Below are positions 17,750 to 27,432 of a stretch of DNA of 64,000 nucleotides, in pieces. The notes under the pieces are model-generated. The model ran no database searches and was not told where the DNA came from. It saw only the letters and a list, made by a program, of their open reading frames with translations. Numbering within the stretch: the first letter of the stretch is position 1; the number at the start of each line of letters is the position of its first letter. The translations under genes were made by a program, and so were the position numbers. The stretch comes from an uncultured Eubacterium sp. (GTDB lineage Bacteria; Bacillota; Clostridia; Lachnospirales; Lachnospiraceae): positions 16,424 through 80,423 of the forward strand of contig CANDJC010000004.1 of NCBI GenBank assembly GCA_947384955.1. Reading direction: 5' to 3'.

Positions 17750-19519
17750 ATGTCGATAATCAGGGTAAATAAAAAGTTTTCAAAAATACTTACCAATCAT
17801 CAGAAAAAAAGAATAATAGAACTGGGGTTTTTAATGGTGATAGGCGGCTTGCTGGAGACTTTATCTGTTTCGCTTATGGTACCCTTTATTACTGCGGTCA
17901 TGAATCCAGACAACGTAATGGCTAACAAATACGTGCGAATTTTATGCCGGCATTTTGGCATTCATTCATCCAGAACTTTCCTGATTGCAATGGCCATAGG
18001 ATTAGCAGTTATATATATATTAAAAAATGCATATTTACTTTTTGAATATAATATTCAATATAGATTTGTTTACGGCAATATGCATAGGATGCAGAGCAGG
18101 CTGTTGCAGGATTATTTAAATAAACCTTATGAGTTTTTTTTGAGAACAAATTCAAGTGAGATTTACAGAACGATTAATTCTGACACATATAATACATTCC
18201 TGTTACAACATACGCTGCTTAGCGTTTTTACTGAAGTTATAGTATCTATCATGCTAGTAATGACGGTATTTATTATTGCTCCGTTTATTTCTGCATGTAT
18301 AGCTGTGGTTCTTTTTGTATTGGTACTTGTGATTAATTTTTTTGTTAAGCCTGTATTGCGAAATGTTGGAATTGACATGATGGAAACACAGGCTAAAATG
18401 CAGAAATGGCTTTTTCAAGCAATTCAAGGGATTAAGGATTTAAAAGTAACTCAGTCAGAAGGCTTTTTTGTGAAAAACTTTGAGACATTTGGAAGCGGGT
18501 ATGTTAGAGATATTAGAAAGTCACAAGTGCTTGGGCTGACACCCAAATACATAATTGAAGCTGCAAGTATGGGTACAATGTTTATAATTGTAGCTGGTAT
18601 GATATACTTTGGCAGTGAGCTTGAATCAATGGTTCCAATGCTGTCTGCAATTGCAATGGGAGCCATAAGACTATTACCGTCAATAAACAGAATATCTAGT
18701 GCGCTAGGAGCGATAGCGATAAATGAACCGATGCTGGATTCACTTATCAGCACATTAAATGACGATGATATCGGCAATGTATCGAGAGATAGTAAAAAGT
18801 CTGTGCATAAATCACAAATATCCAAAAGAAGAGAGCAGAGTTCCGCCATTATATTTAACAAAAGCATTGATTTTAGGAATATTACATTTTGTTATTCTGG
18901 AGCAGAAAAATATATATTTGAAGATGCATCACTGCATGTTTTGAAAGGCGAATCTATAGGACTTGTAGGTGAGTCGGGTGCAGGTAAGTCTACAGCCGTA
19001 GATATCATGCTTGGATTGCTTTATCCGAGTCGTGGAGAAATAATGGTTGATGGTAAAAATATTTATGATGATTTAGGAAGCTGGTATTCGCAGATTGGAT
19101 ATATTCCACAGTCAATTTTTTTGATGGATGATAGTATTAGAGAAAATGTCTCTTTCGGAAAAGAAGATATAACGGATGAACAGATTTGGGAGGCGTTAAA
19201 GAAAGCTTCAATTGATGAATTTGTAAGAACACTTCCTGATGAACTTGAAACACAGATTGGTGAGAGAGGTACCCGGCTTTCGGGCGGGCAGCGGCAGAGG
19301 ATAGGCATCGCAAGAGCATTATGCAGAAACCCTCAGGTACTCATTTTTGACGAGGCAACGAGTGCTCTTGATAACGAAACGGAAGCATCTATTATGGAAT
19401 CCATTCATAATCTTCACGGGCAGAAAACGATGATAATAATAGCACACAGGCTTTCAACAATAGAGAATTGTGATCATATATATAGAGTAAAAGACGGAAA
19501 ACTGGAAAGACAAAGATGA
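17750..19519 (+). CDS. ABC transporter, fused TMD-NBD (PglK-like lipid-linked glycan flippase)
   Basis: A 589-aa half-transporter. The start is ATG 17750 with GGAGG at 17741. Residues 20-320 form the membrane domain, opening IELGFLMVIGGLLETLSVSL, a pattern seen in PglK/WlaB-type flippases. The ATPase domain has Walker A GESGAGKST near residue 407, Q-loop IPQSIFLMDDSI, signature LSGGQRQR near residue 509, Walker B VLIFDEATSALD near residue 530 and the switch His in IAHRLST. All are intact. It probably flips the lipid-linked repeat unit of cluster A, which shows no Wzx-type flippase in this window. Confidence 0.85.
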   Translation: MSIIRVNKKFSKILTNHQKKRIIELGFLMVIGGLLETLSVSLMVPFITAVMNPDNVMANKYVRILCRHFGIHSSRTFLIAMAIGLAVIYILKNAYLLFEYNIQYRFVYGNMHRMQSRLLQDYLNKPYEFFLRTNSSEIYRTINSDTYNTFLLQHTLLSVFTEVIVSIMLVMTVFIIAPFISACIAVVLFVLVLVINFFVKPVLRNVGIDMMETQAKMQKWLFQAIQGIKDLKVTQSEGFFVKNFETFGSGYVRDIRKSQVLGLTPKYIIEAASMGTMFIIVAGMIYFGSELESMVPMLSAIAMGAIRLLPSINRISSALGAIAINEPMLDSLISTLNDDDIGNVSRDSKKSVHKSQISKRREQSSAIIFNKSIDFRNITFCYSGAEKYIFEDASLHVLKGESIGLVGESGAGKSTAVDIMLGLLYPSRGEIMVDGKNIYDDLGSWYSQIGYIPQSIFLMDDSIRENVSFGKEDITDEQIWEALKKASIDEFVRTLPDELETQIGERGTRLSGGQRQRIGIARALCRNPQVLIFDEATSALDNETEASIMESIHNLHGQKTMIIIAHRLSTIENCDHIYRVKDGKLERQR

Positions 19520-19653
19520 CAAAATCAGGTTTGTAGTATATTATGTGATAACATTAGCAGATAATGAAATACAGGATTTCCATATCTGAACAGTTAAAAG
19601 AAAAGTTCATTTTAAAATATAGTAAAAGAAAAATCATAGGAGAAGAAAAATTC

Positions 19654-20799
19654 ATGGAGTTCAGGGATTTACATAGGCAGTATGCAAAATTGCAGGAAAA
19701 AATTGACAATGAAATCGCAAAGGTTATAGCTGGTTCCCAGTTTATCTCAGGGGAAGCAGTAGAAAAACTGGAGAAACAGCTTGCCAGCTATACTGGGGTG
19801 AAGCACTGTATTTCCTGTGGCAATGGAACAGATGCAATCAGTATTGCTTTAATGGCTTATGGCATCGGGCCAGACCATGCCGTTTTTGTGCCGGATTTTA
19901 CATTTTTTTCTTCAGGAGAGTGTCCGGCAGCTTTAGGAGCTACGCCGGTTTTTGTGGATATAAAACAAGATACTTACAATATGAATGCAGTTAGTCTGGA
20001 GTCTGCAGTAAAGAAAGTTATAGAAGATGGAAAATTAATTCCAAAAGCAGTAATAGCAGTAGATTTGTTTGGAATGCCGGCAGATTATCATGCTCTGAGG
20101 AAAGTATGTGATAAATATAATATGCTTCTTTTGGAAGACGGGGCACAGGGATTTGGCGGACAGATTGGAAAACGAAGGGCCTGCAGTTTTGGAGATATAT
20201 CCACAACGTCATTTTTTCCAGCAAAACCTCTGGGATGTTATGGAGATGGCGGAGCAATATTTACAGATGATGACAATATTGCTCAATTGTGCCGTTCGAT
20301 TGCCGTACATGGAAAAAATGCGGATGATAAATATGATAACATACGGATAGGCATGAACAGCCGGCTGGATACCTTGCAGGCAGCTGTTTTGATACCAAAA
20401 TTTGAGGCTTTTCAAGAGTATGAATTAAGGGATGTGAACGCTGCTGCACAGATATATCATGAATGCTTGGAGAATATTCATGATTTAATACTTCCAACAG
20501 TACCAGACACATTTTTTTCCTCCTGGGCACAATATACAGTACAGCTGCCAATAAGTGCAGATCGGCTAAAAGTGCAGAGAGTTTTAAAGGATGCAGGCAT
20601 CCCGTCAAGTATCTATTATACAAAACCTATGCATCAGCAGGGAGCATTTGCAGGTACTTATTCTGCGAATGCTGACTGTCCGGTGACAGATGAACTATGC
20701 AAGAGGGTTCTTTCTCTGCCGATTCATCCGTATCTGGAAAAATGGGAAATAAATAAGACGGCTGATGTTTTGCGATGTGCATTAATTAAGTGGGAGTAA
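19654..20799 (+). CDS. DegT/DnrJ/EryC1 family PLP-dependent sugar aminotransferase
   Basis: A 382-aa protein. ATG 19654 follows AGGAG; 30 further codons upstream are open but have no SD. Family motifs: CISCGNGTDAISIALMAYG, PDFTFFSSGECPAALGATPVFVDI, LEDGAQGFGG and FFPAKPLGCYGDGGA with the PLP-binding Lys near residue 191. Length is normal. It makes an amino sugar nucleotide from a keto-sugar produced by an SDR such as those at 6075/7025 (inference). It is the last intact cluster A gene; five bases later the decayed region begins. Confidence 0.9.
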   Translation: MEFRDLHRQYAKLQEKIDNEIAKVIAGSQFISGEAVEKLEKQLASYTGVKHCISCGNGTDAISIALMAYGIGPDHAVFVPDFTFFSSGECPAALGATPVFVDIKQDTYNMNAVSLESAVKKVIEDGKLIPKAVIAVDLFGMPADYHALRKVCDKYNMLLLEDGAQGFGGQIGKRRACSFGDISTTSFFPAKPLGCYGDGGAIFTDDDNIAQLCRSIAVHGKNADDKYDNIRIGMNSRLDTLQAAVLIPKFEAFQEYELRDVNAAAQIYHECLENIHDLILPTVPDTFFSSWAQYTVQLPISADRLKVQRVLKDAGIPSSIYYTKPMHQQGAFAGTYSANADCPVTDELCKRVLSLPIHPYLEKWEINKTADVLRCALIKWE

Positions 20800-20803
20800 C
20801 ATC

Positions 20804-21019
20804 TTTATGGCCGAATGACAGCTGCGCTCCAGAGAAAAGTCATGTTCTGCCTGCATTTATCCGACGCTTTCATGAAGCAAAAAGCAAGGAGCAGGGAAGG
20901 CTGCCTGCTGGGGAAACGGAAGTCTTCTCTGGGAATTTCTTTATGTGGATGATCTGGCAGAGCTTGTAACAAAGATTATCGGATTTGAGGGAGAAATCTG
21001 CTGCTTGTTTTCGTTTTGA
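20804..21019 (+). pseudogene. fcl: Remnant of GDP-L-fucose synthase
   Basis: Reading LYG in one frame, then PNDSCAPEKSHVLPAFIRRF, then WGNGSLLWEFLYVDDLAEL in another, reconstructs the substrate-binding region and the REFLYVDDLA motif of GDP-L-fucose synthases, with at least two frameshifts and a missing N-terminal two thirds. It begins right after the aminotransferase stop, marking a deletion junction. It cannot be functional; it suggests an ancestral cluster making fucose. Confidence 0.75.
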
Positions 21020-21025
21020 AAAAAT

Positions 21026-21064
21026 GGACTGTCCATGTTTTTGCGCTGAACAGCCCGTTTTTTA
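21026..21064 (+). terminator. Probable intrinsic terminator
   Basis: GGACTGTCC pairs with GAACAGCCC (7 of 9) around a 13-nt loop, then GTTTTTTATT. It would end cluster A transcription. The stem is imperfect. Confidence 0.4.
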
Positions 21065-21116
21065 TTGTCTTTCTACAAATTTAAAATGATATTCGTCCAT
21101 TTTATGCTACGCCTTC

Positions 21117-21296
21117 CTACTCTAGCATTTTCATTGCGCGCAGAGTCTGCAGATCCGGTATCTCTCCGCCAGCCGCATAAAACCCAGGCAGAATGGGATT
21201 CTGGCTGCGGTGAAAATAATTCTTTATCATGTCTCTAAGTCCGTTTCCCGTTTTTGCATTTGATGCTGTATTGGATTTAAATGTATTTGCGCTCAT
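21117..21296 (-). CDS. Small protein, 59 aa, unknown
   Basis: An ORF on the minus strand, MSANTFKSNTASNAKTGN.. ending LQTLRAMKMLE, with a strong SD (GGAGGAATAAA) before the ATG. The segment NPILPGFYAAGGEIPDLQTL could be a conserved core, but I do not recognise the family. The 375 bases between it and the Uma2-like gene (21297-21671) are AT-rich with no gene I can support. Confidence 0.45.
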   Translation of the reverse strand: MSANTFKSNTASNAKTGNGLRDMIKNYFHRSQNPILPGFYAAGGEIPDLQTLRAMKMLE

Positions 21297-21671
21297 ATTT
21301 TATTCCTCCATTTTATCTATTTTTTTATTTGATATTTTCTTTACATTTGATACTATATCCCTTTTTAACCTGCAATAAAAGGCAGTTTCTTGACTGATTT
21401 CAAGTAAATATTGACATCCCATCGGCTCTTTTCTGTTTTTTCTCTGTCTTTCTTGTGCACAATATCATCAAAAATCTTTCCAATATGTTTTCATTATCTG
21501 CGATGCTTTTAGTGCTGTGTTTTTCAGAGATAAGCTCTTTTCTCAGCCTTGCCTGTATGTTTTCAAACCGTGCATTGTCATGGCAGCGTCCGCTGTCGCT
21601 GTTTATATTTTGGAAAGTACCGTATTTTGCAGCACCAGGCCTTACAGCCCGGCCTGCATTCCTGTGAAAGG

Positions 21672-22238
21672 TCAGGTATTCAGCAAACTGGAAAAGTGAA
21701 TAAACAGGCCGTCAAAGATACTGGCCTTAACTGCGGCATCAAAGGAATACTGGATATTCAGCATATTTCCTTCAAAATAATGAACAGTTACGATTTTGCG
21801 GCCGGGATCAGCAATCCAGTATTCGCGTACGCCGTAATTTTTGTAATAATACAGTTTCCGTATATAATCATCTGCTGGATTTCCGGGAGAAACGATTTCA
21901 ATGATAAAGTCAGGAGCACCGTTACAGCGTTTTCCGTCCAGCTTGCTTTTATCGCATACAATCATAAGGTCAGGCTGTACAATTGTAAGCGGTGCGTCAT
22001 TCAGCTTTACTTCGAACGGAGCGGGAAATACAGAGCAGCTGTCTCCGTTTTTCTGGATATAACTGTGCAGTGAGACAAGCAGCTCTGTAAGGAGTGTCTG
22101 GTGTTCCTGTGACGGACTGGCCATATCATAGATAACATTTTCAAAAACTTCAGTTCTCCTGTTTTCTGAAAGAGCCTCATACTGTTCAAGCGTGATGATT
22201 TCCGGCTGCGGCTGTAATGCTGGCGGCATAATATACAC
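21672..22238 (-). CDS. Uma2-like (DUF820) PD-(D/E)XK nuclease-fold protein
   Basis: A 188-aa protein with ITLEQYEAL, QEHQTLLTELLVSLHSYI, then IVQPDLMIVCD and APDFIIEIVSPGN followed by YKNYGVREYWIADP. The D..E-x-V/K arrangement and YW.D segment are typical of the Uma2/DUF820 family, a restriction-endonuclease-like fold common in cyanobacteria and Clostridia. The role is unknown. An SD (GGGAAGG) precedes the start. It is transcribed against the EPS clusters from its own promoter. Confidence 0.8.
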   Translation of the reverse strand: MYIMPPALQPQPEIITLEQYEALSENRRTEVFENVIYDMASPSQEHQTLLTELLVSLHSYIQKNGDSCSVFPAPFEVKLNDAPLTIVQPDLMIVCDKSKLDGKRCNGAPDFIIEIVSPGNPADDYIRKLYYYKNYGVREYWIADPGRKIVTVHYFEGNMLNIQYSFDAAVKASIFDGLFIHFSSLLNT

Positions 22239-22286
22239 TTCCTTCCCTGATTTATGGCAAAGCAGCAGTCTGCTGCTTTTTTCTTA

Positions 22287-22314
22287 ATTATACTATAATG
22301 TCTGAGTTTTTCAA
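22287..22314 (-). promoter_or_regulatory. Sigma-A-type promoter of the Uma2-like gene
   Basis: On the minus strand TTGAAA, 16 nt, TATAAT, about 50 nt upstream of the start. The leader contains a self-complementary AGCAGCAGTCTGCTGCT next to a T run on the + strand (22261-22282). Confidence 0.6.
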
Positions 22315-22475
22315 GCCTGAGCTTTTTTATACAGGTTCTGAAATCTAGAAATAGTTCTGTGCATGCCGCTGTGTATGTCCTCCTTTTGAATATAAAAAAA
22401 CACATGGTCTGCAGCTGCAGTTCCATGCGCTTTTACGCTGTTTTCCTGATAACAGATTATTTCTGACATATCAGA

Positions 22476-23352
22476 ATGCATTTACTGTTCTTAATATTTT
22501 CCAGCAGGGGATAAAGTCTGCAGCAAAATATTATCGGGACTGGCAGGGACATTTACATATTTACTGCTTGGATACTGTTTTGAACCGCTGATTTATGCAG
22601 ATTATCAGAGCAGACTGTTTGGAATAGAACTTAATATTGTATTCGTGCTGTTTGTTATAGCAGTAATTTTGTTTTTTAAAGTTATGGCAGAATGTATATT
22701 ACAGTGTAGGAATAAGACGGTATGGCTGGGTTTATCCTGGCTTTTTCTTTTTATGTGTCTGAATGTAACAAATTATCCAGAGGTATTTTTCTGGTGGTCA
22801 GGTGCAAGCATGTATCTGATATCCTCAGCATTGGCTTTGCTTGTAATGTCCATGATAATCAGACTGTTTTATGAAACGGATAAGATAAAACAGAAGCGAT
22901 GGGGAAGCATAATATCCATAACAGGGTTTTTTATATGTATGGAATTTAATATTCCAGTATTTATTTTGAGCTTATACCTTTCTCTTCTGCTCAGAGATTT
23001 TTGTGGAAAAAAGAAATGGACATGCAGAGTGCTTCCATTTTTATCATGCATGGCGGGGACGCTGATTTGTGTTTTGTGTCCTGGAAATTTCAAAAGACAG
23101 CAGCAGCTGAATGGTTCAGGAATACATATTTTAAAAGCGGTAATAAATACATGTTCGGATGTTATCTATGCAGCAGGACATCTGCTCGATAGTCCGGCTG
23201 TATATATTGGTTTGTTTTTACTGTCTATTGTTTCTGTATGGCTTGCAAAGAAAAAAAGATATATTTTGAGAGTAATCCAGCTGTATTGGCAGCAGAAACA
23301 AAGGAAATTGATGGCAGATGAAGAGAATCAGTATAGTCGTACCATGTTATAA
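22476..23352 (+). pseudogene. 5'-damaged polytopic membrane protein of glycan clusters
   Basis: From about 22500 the frame reads KILSGLAGTFTYLLLGYCFE and on through six or so hydrophobic segments to 23352. The only upstream ATG (22476, MHLLFLIF) is in another frame and stops at 22512, so the 5' end is frameshifted or deleted; the GTG at 22645 is internal and has no SD. Features such as LFMCLNVTNYPEVFFWWSGASMYLIS suggest the DUF6056/Gtr-type membrane proteins that accompany GT2-GtrA modules. The family call is tentative. Confidence 0.5.
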
Positions 23353-24104
23353 CGAAGAAGAAAATATTGTTCAGATGGGAGAGGAACTGGTAAAAAGAAT
23401 GAATGATTATCATGATAAATATGATTATGAAATTATCTTTATGGAAAACTGCTCATCTGACAATACTAGAAAACTGCTTCGTGAAATGTGTGAAAACAAT
23501 AAAAAAATAAAGGCTATTTTAAATGCTAAAAATTTCGGTCAGTTTAATTCACCTTATTATGGCCTGCTACAGGCATCAGGTGACTGTGCCATACTGGTAT
23601 GCTGCGATGGAACAGATTGAGCATTTTACAGGATTTGGTCTGTATGATCGTGATTTTCTGGAAGTTCTGCGCGGACTGAATGATTCTGTTCCTTTTCTGA
23701 GAGGAATTGTCGCAGAACTCGGATATAAGAGAAAAGAGATTTCTTATGAACAGCAAAACCGCAGAGGCGGGAAGACAAGTAATAATTTTTACAGTCTTTA
23801 CGATGCGGCCATGCTTTCCTTTACATCTTATACGAAAATAGGACTGCGTATAGCAACCTTTATCGGTATTGGGATTTCTGCTGGAAGTTTTTTAATTGCA
23901 TTGATTTATTTAGTATTAAAGCTTGTTTACTGGGAACGGTTTCCTGCCGGAAATGCTCCGATTCTGATTGGCATGTTTTTTCTTGGGGCGATTCAGCTTA
24001 TATTTTTGGGCATAATGGGAGAATACATACTGAGTATCAATACAAGAATAATGAACAGGCCGCTGGTTATTGAGGAAGAGAGGCTGAATTTTGAAAATGA
24101 GTAG
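23318..24104 (+). pseudogene. GtrB-like GT2 bactoprenol glycosyltransferase with internal deletion
   Basis: The N-terminus (MKRISIVVPCYNEEENI, NCSSDNTRKLL, NAKNFGQFNSPYYGLLQASGDCAI) and C-terminus (EQIEHFTGFGLYDRDFLEVL, then two membrane helices) are typical of GtrB/DPM1-like GT2 enzymes. Between them the usual DLQDPPE segment and about 70 residues are gone. The junction also shifts frame: the first part stops at 23620, the rest is in the frame that reaches 24104. The catalytic DxD region is lost, so it is dead. Its 5' end overlaps the preceding membrane gene. Confidence 0.82.
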
Positions 24105-24344
24105 AAGTACGAAAAAATGTCTGGTTTGCGGCAGAAAATTAACACTGTATAAAAAAGCAGATTAAAAATTTTTACACTTTGGAACAGATATTCACTGCAG
24201 TATTGGTGCAGGCTTTTTCCGTTTGGAAACAGATTCAAGGGCAGTCTGCTGAAGTTTTTAGAAAAGACCGGATTAGGAAAGATTACGATTCTGATTAATG
24301 TAGGAAATATTGGCATCGTTGCCAGAAAGCAGAGCAGTTTGTGA
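24097..24344 (+). pseudogene. Remnant of a zinc-knuckle SAM methyltransferase
   Basis: The first 22 codons (MSRSTKKCLVCGRKLTLYKK) look like the CxxC head of methyltransferases in glycan clusters, then a stop. Another frame gives a proper C-terminal tail, LFPFGNRFKGSLLKFLEK followed by TGLGKITILINVGNIG, ending at the TGA overlapping the next GTG. The SAM-binding middle is deleted. Confidence 0.55.
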
Positions 24345-24778
24345 TAAGACAGTTTATAAAATTTGGGATTGTTGGAATATCAAATACGGCAGTAAATTAT
24401 GTAATGTATCTGCTGGTACTGCATTTCATAAAAGAGAATGGAGTATGTTCGAAATATGATTATATTTTTTCTTCTGCAGCAGCCTTTATAGCAGGTGTTC
24501 TCTGGTCGTTTTGCTGGAATTACAAATATACATTCAAAGTAACCTGGAACCAGAATACCTGTAAGTGGAAGATGCTGGTTAGAAGTATTGCATGTTATTC
24601 TGTGACAGGGCTGTTTTTGCACAATATTTTATTATATGTGTGGATAGACAGGCTTGATGTATCTAAGGAGCTCGCCCCGGCTTTGAATCTTATGGTAACG
24701 GCGCCTCTTACTTTTGTACTTCATAAGTATTGGGTATTTAACAGACAGGATAGGGATGAAGGAAAGGTGGATGAATGA
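24341..24778 (+). CDS. GtrA family membrane protein
   Basis: A 145-aa protein with four membrane segments starting IRQFIKFGIVGISNTAVNY, then WNYKYTF and PLTFVLHKYWVF, all diagnostic for GtrA (proposed bactoprenol-linked glucose flippase). The start is GTG 24341. It appears intact although its usual partner GtrB (23318) is destroyed. The stop lies 7 nt after the next start at 24771. Confidence 0.85.
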   Translation: MIRQFIKFGIVGISNTAVNYVMYLLVLHFIKENGVCSKYDYIFSSAAAFIAGVLWSFCWNYKYTFKVTWNQNTCKWKMLVRSIACYSVTGLFLHNILLYVWIDRLDVSKELAPALNLMVTAPLTFVLHKYWVFNRQDRDEGKVDE

Positions 24779-26335
24779 TATGAAAGCTATATCAAAAAGT
24801 GCAATAGATATTCTGGACAAAAGAATATTAGTGACTGCATTTCTTTCAGTTTTTCTTATACACGGGGAGATGCTGTTTAAAAAGCTGAGCTGGTATGATG
24901 ATTTGGGAATTACTTTTTCGGGGAATATCACACCTGTAACACCGCCTATGATTCATGGAAGGTTTTTCTATCACTGGCTGGTAATCTGGAGAGCATATTT
25001 ATCAGGGCCTGAATCGCTTCCAGCTGTATATGGAGCAATCGGAGCAATATTTATGGCTCTTATGGTAAATATTATTATAAAACAGTTTCAGATTGAAAAA
25101 TCTCTGCCCCAGTTTGCTTTTGTGCTTATTTTTGTATCTATTCCGGCAGTAGCCGGACATTTCGGCTATATGGAATCATCTATATATGACTTTTTTGGAG
25201 CGTTTTTATGTGTGCTCAGTGGATACATTATTTGCAGGAATGATGTAAAGGTTTCTGCTGTTCAGCTATCTGCATGTATTCTTGCATTTTCAATAGGCGA
25301 ATATCAATGTTATATTACATTTTTTCTGACTATAGCACTGGTGCACTTTATTGGACAGATTTTGAAAGAAAAATATACATGGGCGGATTACTTTAAGAAG
25401 GCATTGTGTTATGTGGGAACAGGGATTATTGGAATTATATTTTATTTGGTAATACTTAAAATCAACCTGGCCATAACATCACTTAAGCTTGCCAGTTATG
25501 CTGGAACAGATACCTTCGGAATTACTTCTTTCGCAGGATATCTTCAAAGAATTGCGGATGCGTATTCTGATTTTTTTGTTCCCAATATAGAAGCAGAGTA
25601 TTGTATGTTTCCGTTTCATTTTGCTGGATGGCATAGGATACTGCTTGCATCTATGATTCTGTCTGCAGTTATTCTTATGATTCTGCTGGTGAAAAATGGA
25701 TATGCAGTAAGTGCATTTCAGTTTATGCTGGCTCTTGTGCTTTTGCCCGCAGCGATTAATTTCAATATGATTTTATATGATAAACAGAATATGCACAGTC
25801 TTCATCAGTATCACCTTTGTATGCTGTTCGTACTTTGGTATATTCTTGCCAGAACTTTGAGTCTGTTTTGGAAAGAAGGGATTTTCAGAAAAATTTCATC
25901 TTGCATGTGCAGTTTTACAGCAGTAGTTTATCTGATATTTGGATGTTTGTGTATAAGATATGATAATTGCTGTTATATGCTGGCTGAGTTCCGCCATCAA
26001 AGAGTCACGGTTTATTATACTACACTGATTACGAGAATTCAGTCATTAGACGGATATAATCCAGGGAGTCCGGTTGTTATATCAATGCAAGGGAAAAGAT
26101 AGGAGAAGCAGATACGATACTGATTCATTCTGGCCCGATTGTGACTAATCCATATAATAAATCTCTTTTGAACAACTATGTGTGGTGGTGTCATATGTTT
26201 TATTATAACGGATATAAAACATATGTAATTGATGAATTTTATTTTGATGGATATGAGTCTGTTGAACTCATGCCATCTTATCCGAACGATGGATCCATAC
26301 AGTATATTGATGGGATTATAGTGGTGAAATTTTGA
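24771..26335 (+). pseudogene. Membrane glucosyltransferase (Glucos_trans_II/GtrC-like), frameshifted near the end
   Basis: From ATG 24771 a polytopic protein runs to a stop at 26102: LSWYDDLGITFSGNITPVTP, HGRFFYHWLVIW, GHFGYMESSIYDFFGAF, GEYQCYITFF. These match the glucosyltransferase-domain proteins that partner GtrA/GtrB. After PGSPVVI the homologous continuation (NAREKIGEADTILIHSGPIV, NNYVWWCHMFYYNGY) is in another frame up to 26335. A single-base loss around 26078-26086 explains this. The last ~85 residues are lost, so activity is doubtful. Confidence 0.72.
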
Positions 26336-26448
26336 AAGGATGCGGACTTGGTTTAGGGATAGAAACAGGAGGTGACTGATGACAGGCATTAAGAAAATTC
26401 AGACAGAAGCAGATGAATGGACAATCAAATAAGGGGAATGAGGATGTT

Positions 26449-26491
26449 AAACAGGGTATGCGCATGGTACAATGCAGCGCATACCCTGTTT
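26449..26491. terminator. Strong convergent hairpin terminator
   Basis: A perfect 15-bp stem: AAACAGGGTATGCGC (26449-26463) and GCGCATACCCTGTTT (26477-26491), loop 13 nt. It sits between the glucosyltransferase remnant and the convergent gene at 26496 and can stop transcription from either side. Confidence 0.8.
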
Positions 26492-26495
26492 TATG

Positions 26496-26801
26496 TTATT
26501 CGCTTTCCTCAACAATCCCATATTCAATCAGGATATTCTGTGGTGCATTGGGCGGGATTACCTGACCTGTCATTACGTAGTCATAGCGTTTTATTTTTCG
26601 GAAAGGCTGAACAGGTTCTGGTGCAAATGCTGTAGTTTTACATCCTGCATATTCAGACATTTCAGCTAAATCCTCAGTAACGTCCCGGACAAGTGCGTCT
26701 GTGACATCATAGATATCAGAACCATGCTCCACGGCTGCAAGCTCATGACTGCCGGCATTATGCTCCAGCTTTCCAAAAGAGCAGTATAAAGTATATTTCA
26801 T
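26496..26801 (-). CDS. Hypothetical protein, 101 aa
   Basis: Starting at 26801 behind AAAGGAG, the protein reads MKYTLYCSFGKLEHNAGSHE.. and ends EYGIVEESE. It contains SDIYDVTDALVRDVTEDLAEMSEYAGC. It is acidic and probably cytoplasmic, with no membrane segment. I do not recognise the family. A 25-codon upstream extension lacks an SD. Confidence 0.6.
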   Translation of the reverse strand: MKYTLYCSFGKLEHNAGSHELAAVEHGSDIYDVTDALVRDVTEDLAEMSEYAGCKTTAFAPEPVQPFRKIKRYDYVMTGQVIPPNAPQNILIEYGIVEESE

Positions 26802-27432
26802 TGGGCGTTCTCCTTTTTTGTATGTATTTATAGATTGTATAGAGTCCATTATATGGGAAAGAATTGGCCTCGTCAATCGGAGAAAATGTCGTTTTCAGGG
26901 ATTTTTGCACGAAGCAGAAAATGGTAAATGCATAAGTATGTTTTGACGTGTGTCAGGAGCAGCGGTTTTTGGAATGGAATGATTATACTATAAGTTCAAT
27001 GACAGGAATGGAATTTTCATGTAAAATTATATAGATAGTACGGAAGACAGCAATGCTGCTGGAACTGTAAAATCTGCTGAATGATTGTGACATATATGCG
27101 TTAAAGCTGGAGGAACTGTTCCAAAGAATAGAAGAAAAGCTCAGAAAAATCCCGTATATAGATATACAAGCTGCTGGGAATCCGGGAAGCTAAATAATAA
27201 CAGTCAGCGGTTTTATATTATAAGTGATGAATAAGGGATTTTTAACAGTTCCAGACGGCCGCAGAGGCTGGTTTTATTTATAGTGTATACAGTATATATT
27301 AGCAAAAACTATTTTCATCAGCACTGTGATCATTTATAATAAGCACAAAGCATAGGAAACACTACGGCAGGTAAAGCAGTATCAGCTGGCCGGACAGAGG
27401 AAAGAGGAAACAGCAGACTGGAAAGGAAAAAT
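26802..27432. other. Gene-poor stretch with promoter repeat and a decayed ORF
   Basis: About 630 bp. At 26965-27035 is an imperfect copy of the promoter region found before 29593. Shortly downstream a frame reads NLLNDCDIYALKLEELFQRIEEK..AAGNPGS between stops (about 27067-27193), probably a remnant of the gene this promoter once drove. I see no intact gene. Confidence 0.4.
26999..27027 (+). promoter_or_regulatory. Promoter copy 1
   Basis: ATGACA, 17 nt, TAAAAT, in a block of about 65 bp repeated at 29490-29560. It now points at a decayed ORF and, further on, at the first Rpn-family gene. Confidence 0.45.

Noticed and set aside
21455-22073. Plus-strand ORFs opposite the Uma2-like gene
   Set aside because: Cys/His-rich shadow frames of the minus-strand gene, with no SD.
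22645-23352. Intact membrane gene starting at GTG 22645
   Set aside because: Coding similarity clearly extends upstream in the same frame and there is no SD, so this is a fragment.
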